Below are positions 62,780 to 64,000 of a DNA stretch of 64,000 nt, one piece after another (the stretch's first letter is position 1; each line of letters starts with the position of its first letter). The notes under the pieces are model-generated. The model ran no database searches and was not told where the DNA came from. It worked only from the letters and a program-made list of their open reading frames with translations. Origin of the DNA: Camarhynchus parvulus (Eukaryota; Chordata; Aves; Passeriformes; Thraupidae); contig NC_044573.1 of NCBI RefSeq assembly GCF_901933205.1, positions 32,175,493 through 32,239,492 of the forward strand, read 5' to 3'. Both the position numbers and the translations under genes were made by a program.

Positions 62780-64000
62780 CTAGTTCTGCTGGATTTGGTA
62801 ATATGGGGTAATGCATTCCACTCTGCCAAAGCTTTCCAGCAGTAGGAAGAAATTCCTATCAGTTTCTGCCAGTCCACCTCTGAAGCTGTGTTTGTTTGCT
62901 AGCTGCCTAGGCATGGGATTGTTTTCCCTCTGTCATGGGGTCTAACAGAATAGTTATGGATCAGAAAAAAGCCACATCACACAGCTGCCCCTAGAAGAAA
63001 CTCCCAAGTTGCTTCCAGGGAGTGCAGCTTGGGACCATAGACAGAGAATTCCATAAAGCTGTGAGTATTCCTGTCCTGAATCTGGGCAGGAATACTTTAG
63101 CCCAGCCTGCCTAGGCACACAGACAGGCTGTTGGAGTCGGCTCCTGCACACTGATGTCTGTACTCAGTGACAAATCTGCTCTTTTGTTTAAACCTGAAAG
63201 AAGTTCCTGTACACAGCAAACTGTGTTCACCTGAACACTGAATTCAAGGCTCCATGAACTCTGATGAACAGGGATGCCTTACTCATCCCCTGCTCTCCAG
63301 AGCTGTGCTGCCAAGTCTGAACACCCCTTGATTGGCAGACAGAGAAACTGAAGTGATCTGGGTGCAGTCATGAGTCCCCCTGGATTTCCCCACTGGGTTA
63401 CTCATGCAGTCAGAGCAGGAGAGCAGAATGCACTGGAGAAAAACTCATTGCATAGATGGGAAGGGCAAAGAGAGCAGCTCTGTGCTTTTCTTGGCCGCTG
63501 ATCTGCAGCCACAGGATATGCAAGGTCTAGCCATGGCTCTGCCTCCCCAGCTGCATGTGAGCTGATGAAGAGAGGGATACAGGGACCAAATTGTGTCTTT
63601 CAAGGCAGGTAACAAAGAGTTTTGAGGGAAATGGCAGGCAGATAAGCCAGTCATCAGCCCTCTGCAGTTGCTTCATAAAGAATATAATCAGTGTGGAATG
63701 ACCTACTGCAAAGAGAAGAATGGAACAATAAAATTTTTGGAAATCTGCAAGCTCTAGGGTTCACTTTTAATCCTAAACTGTGGATAAAAGGAGTGCATGA
63801 AATGTTTGAAGAGGAGCTGAAAAAGAGTTTCAGATGAAACAGATGCTCTGAGATCTGGAGTGCCTCCTGTTATAAAAATCTCAGGAACATACTACGGTGA
63901 GACCTCTGACGCAGCTTATCATGAATGTAATTCTCTGTTGCTTGAGCACTGAGTTGAATTAGTTCACCTCACGTGAGCTGAGGGGCAGGAAAGAAATGCC

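Overview
This is vertebrate nuclear DNA, almost certainly from a bird. Coding sequence is sparse and split into short exons with GT-AG introns. CpG islands sit at two promoters. The recognisable interspersed repeats are CR1 LINE 3' ends plus one LTR tail of an avian type. Nothing in the window is bacterial, plasmid or phage.

Layout. (1) Positions 1-1480 are a CpG island holding the first coding exon of HNRNPU on the minus strand (SAP domain, acidic region, poly-Q); the gene continues off the left edge. (2) About 1.5-20.5 kb is intergenic and mostly AT-rich, with a CR1 remnant near 11.3 kb, small inverted and tandem repeats, and no supported gene. (3) A second CpG island at about 20.54-20.96 kb is the promoter and first exon of EFCAB2 (ciliary nexin-dynein regulatory complex subunit DRC8) on the plus strand. 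Seven coding exons between 20734 and 49504 join in frame to a complete 170-residue EF-hand protein; every junction uses GT/AG and the phases agree. (4) From about 49.99 kb to the right edge there is no supported gene. It holds a large (AAAG)n array, a stop-interrupted coding-like stretch of unknown origin at 58.7-60.1 kb, and an ERV-type LTR tail at about 62.35-62.52 kb.

The HNRNPU-EFCAB2 neighbourhood matches the order I recall for human 1q44 (HNRNPU minus, EFCAB2 plus, then KIF26B), so KIF26B would be expected beyond the right edge. The two genes are not functionally coupled: HNRNPU is a nuclear RNA/chromatin scaffold protein and EFCAB2 an axonemal protein.

Main observations. The acceptor of EFCAB2 exon 3 is preceded by a 335-nt tract with no purine at all, made of (TTTC)n followed by (TTTTC)n. 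A conventional adenosine branch point is therefore impossible within about 337 nt of the splice site, and the best candidate is a distant one at 41970. The EFCAB2 promoter carries an exact RFX X-box consensus 18 bp before the start codon, which fits a ciliary gene. A strong CTCF-like motif lies in a GC-rich patch of intron 2, and a five-run G-quadruplex motif lies at the start of intron 1.
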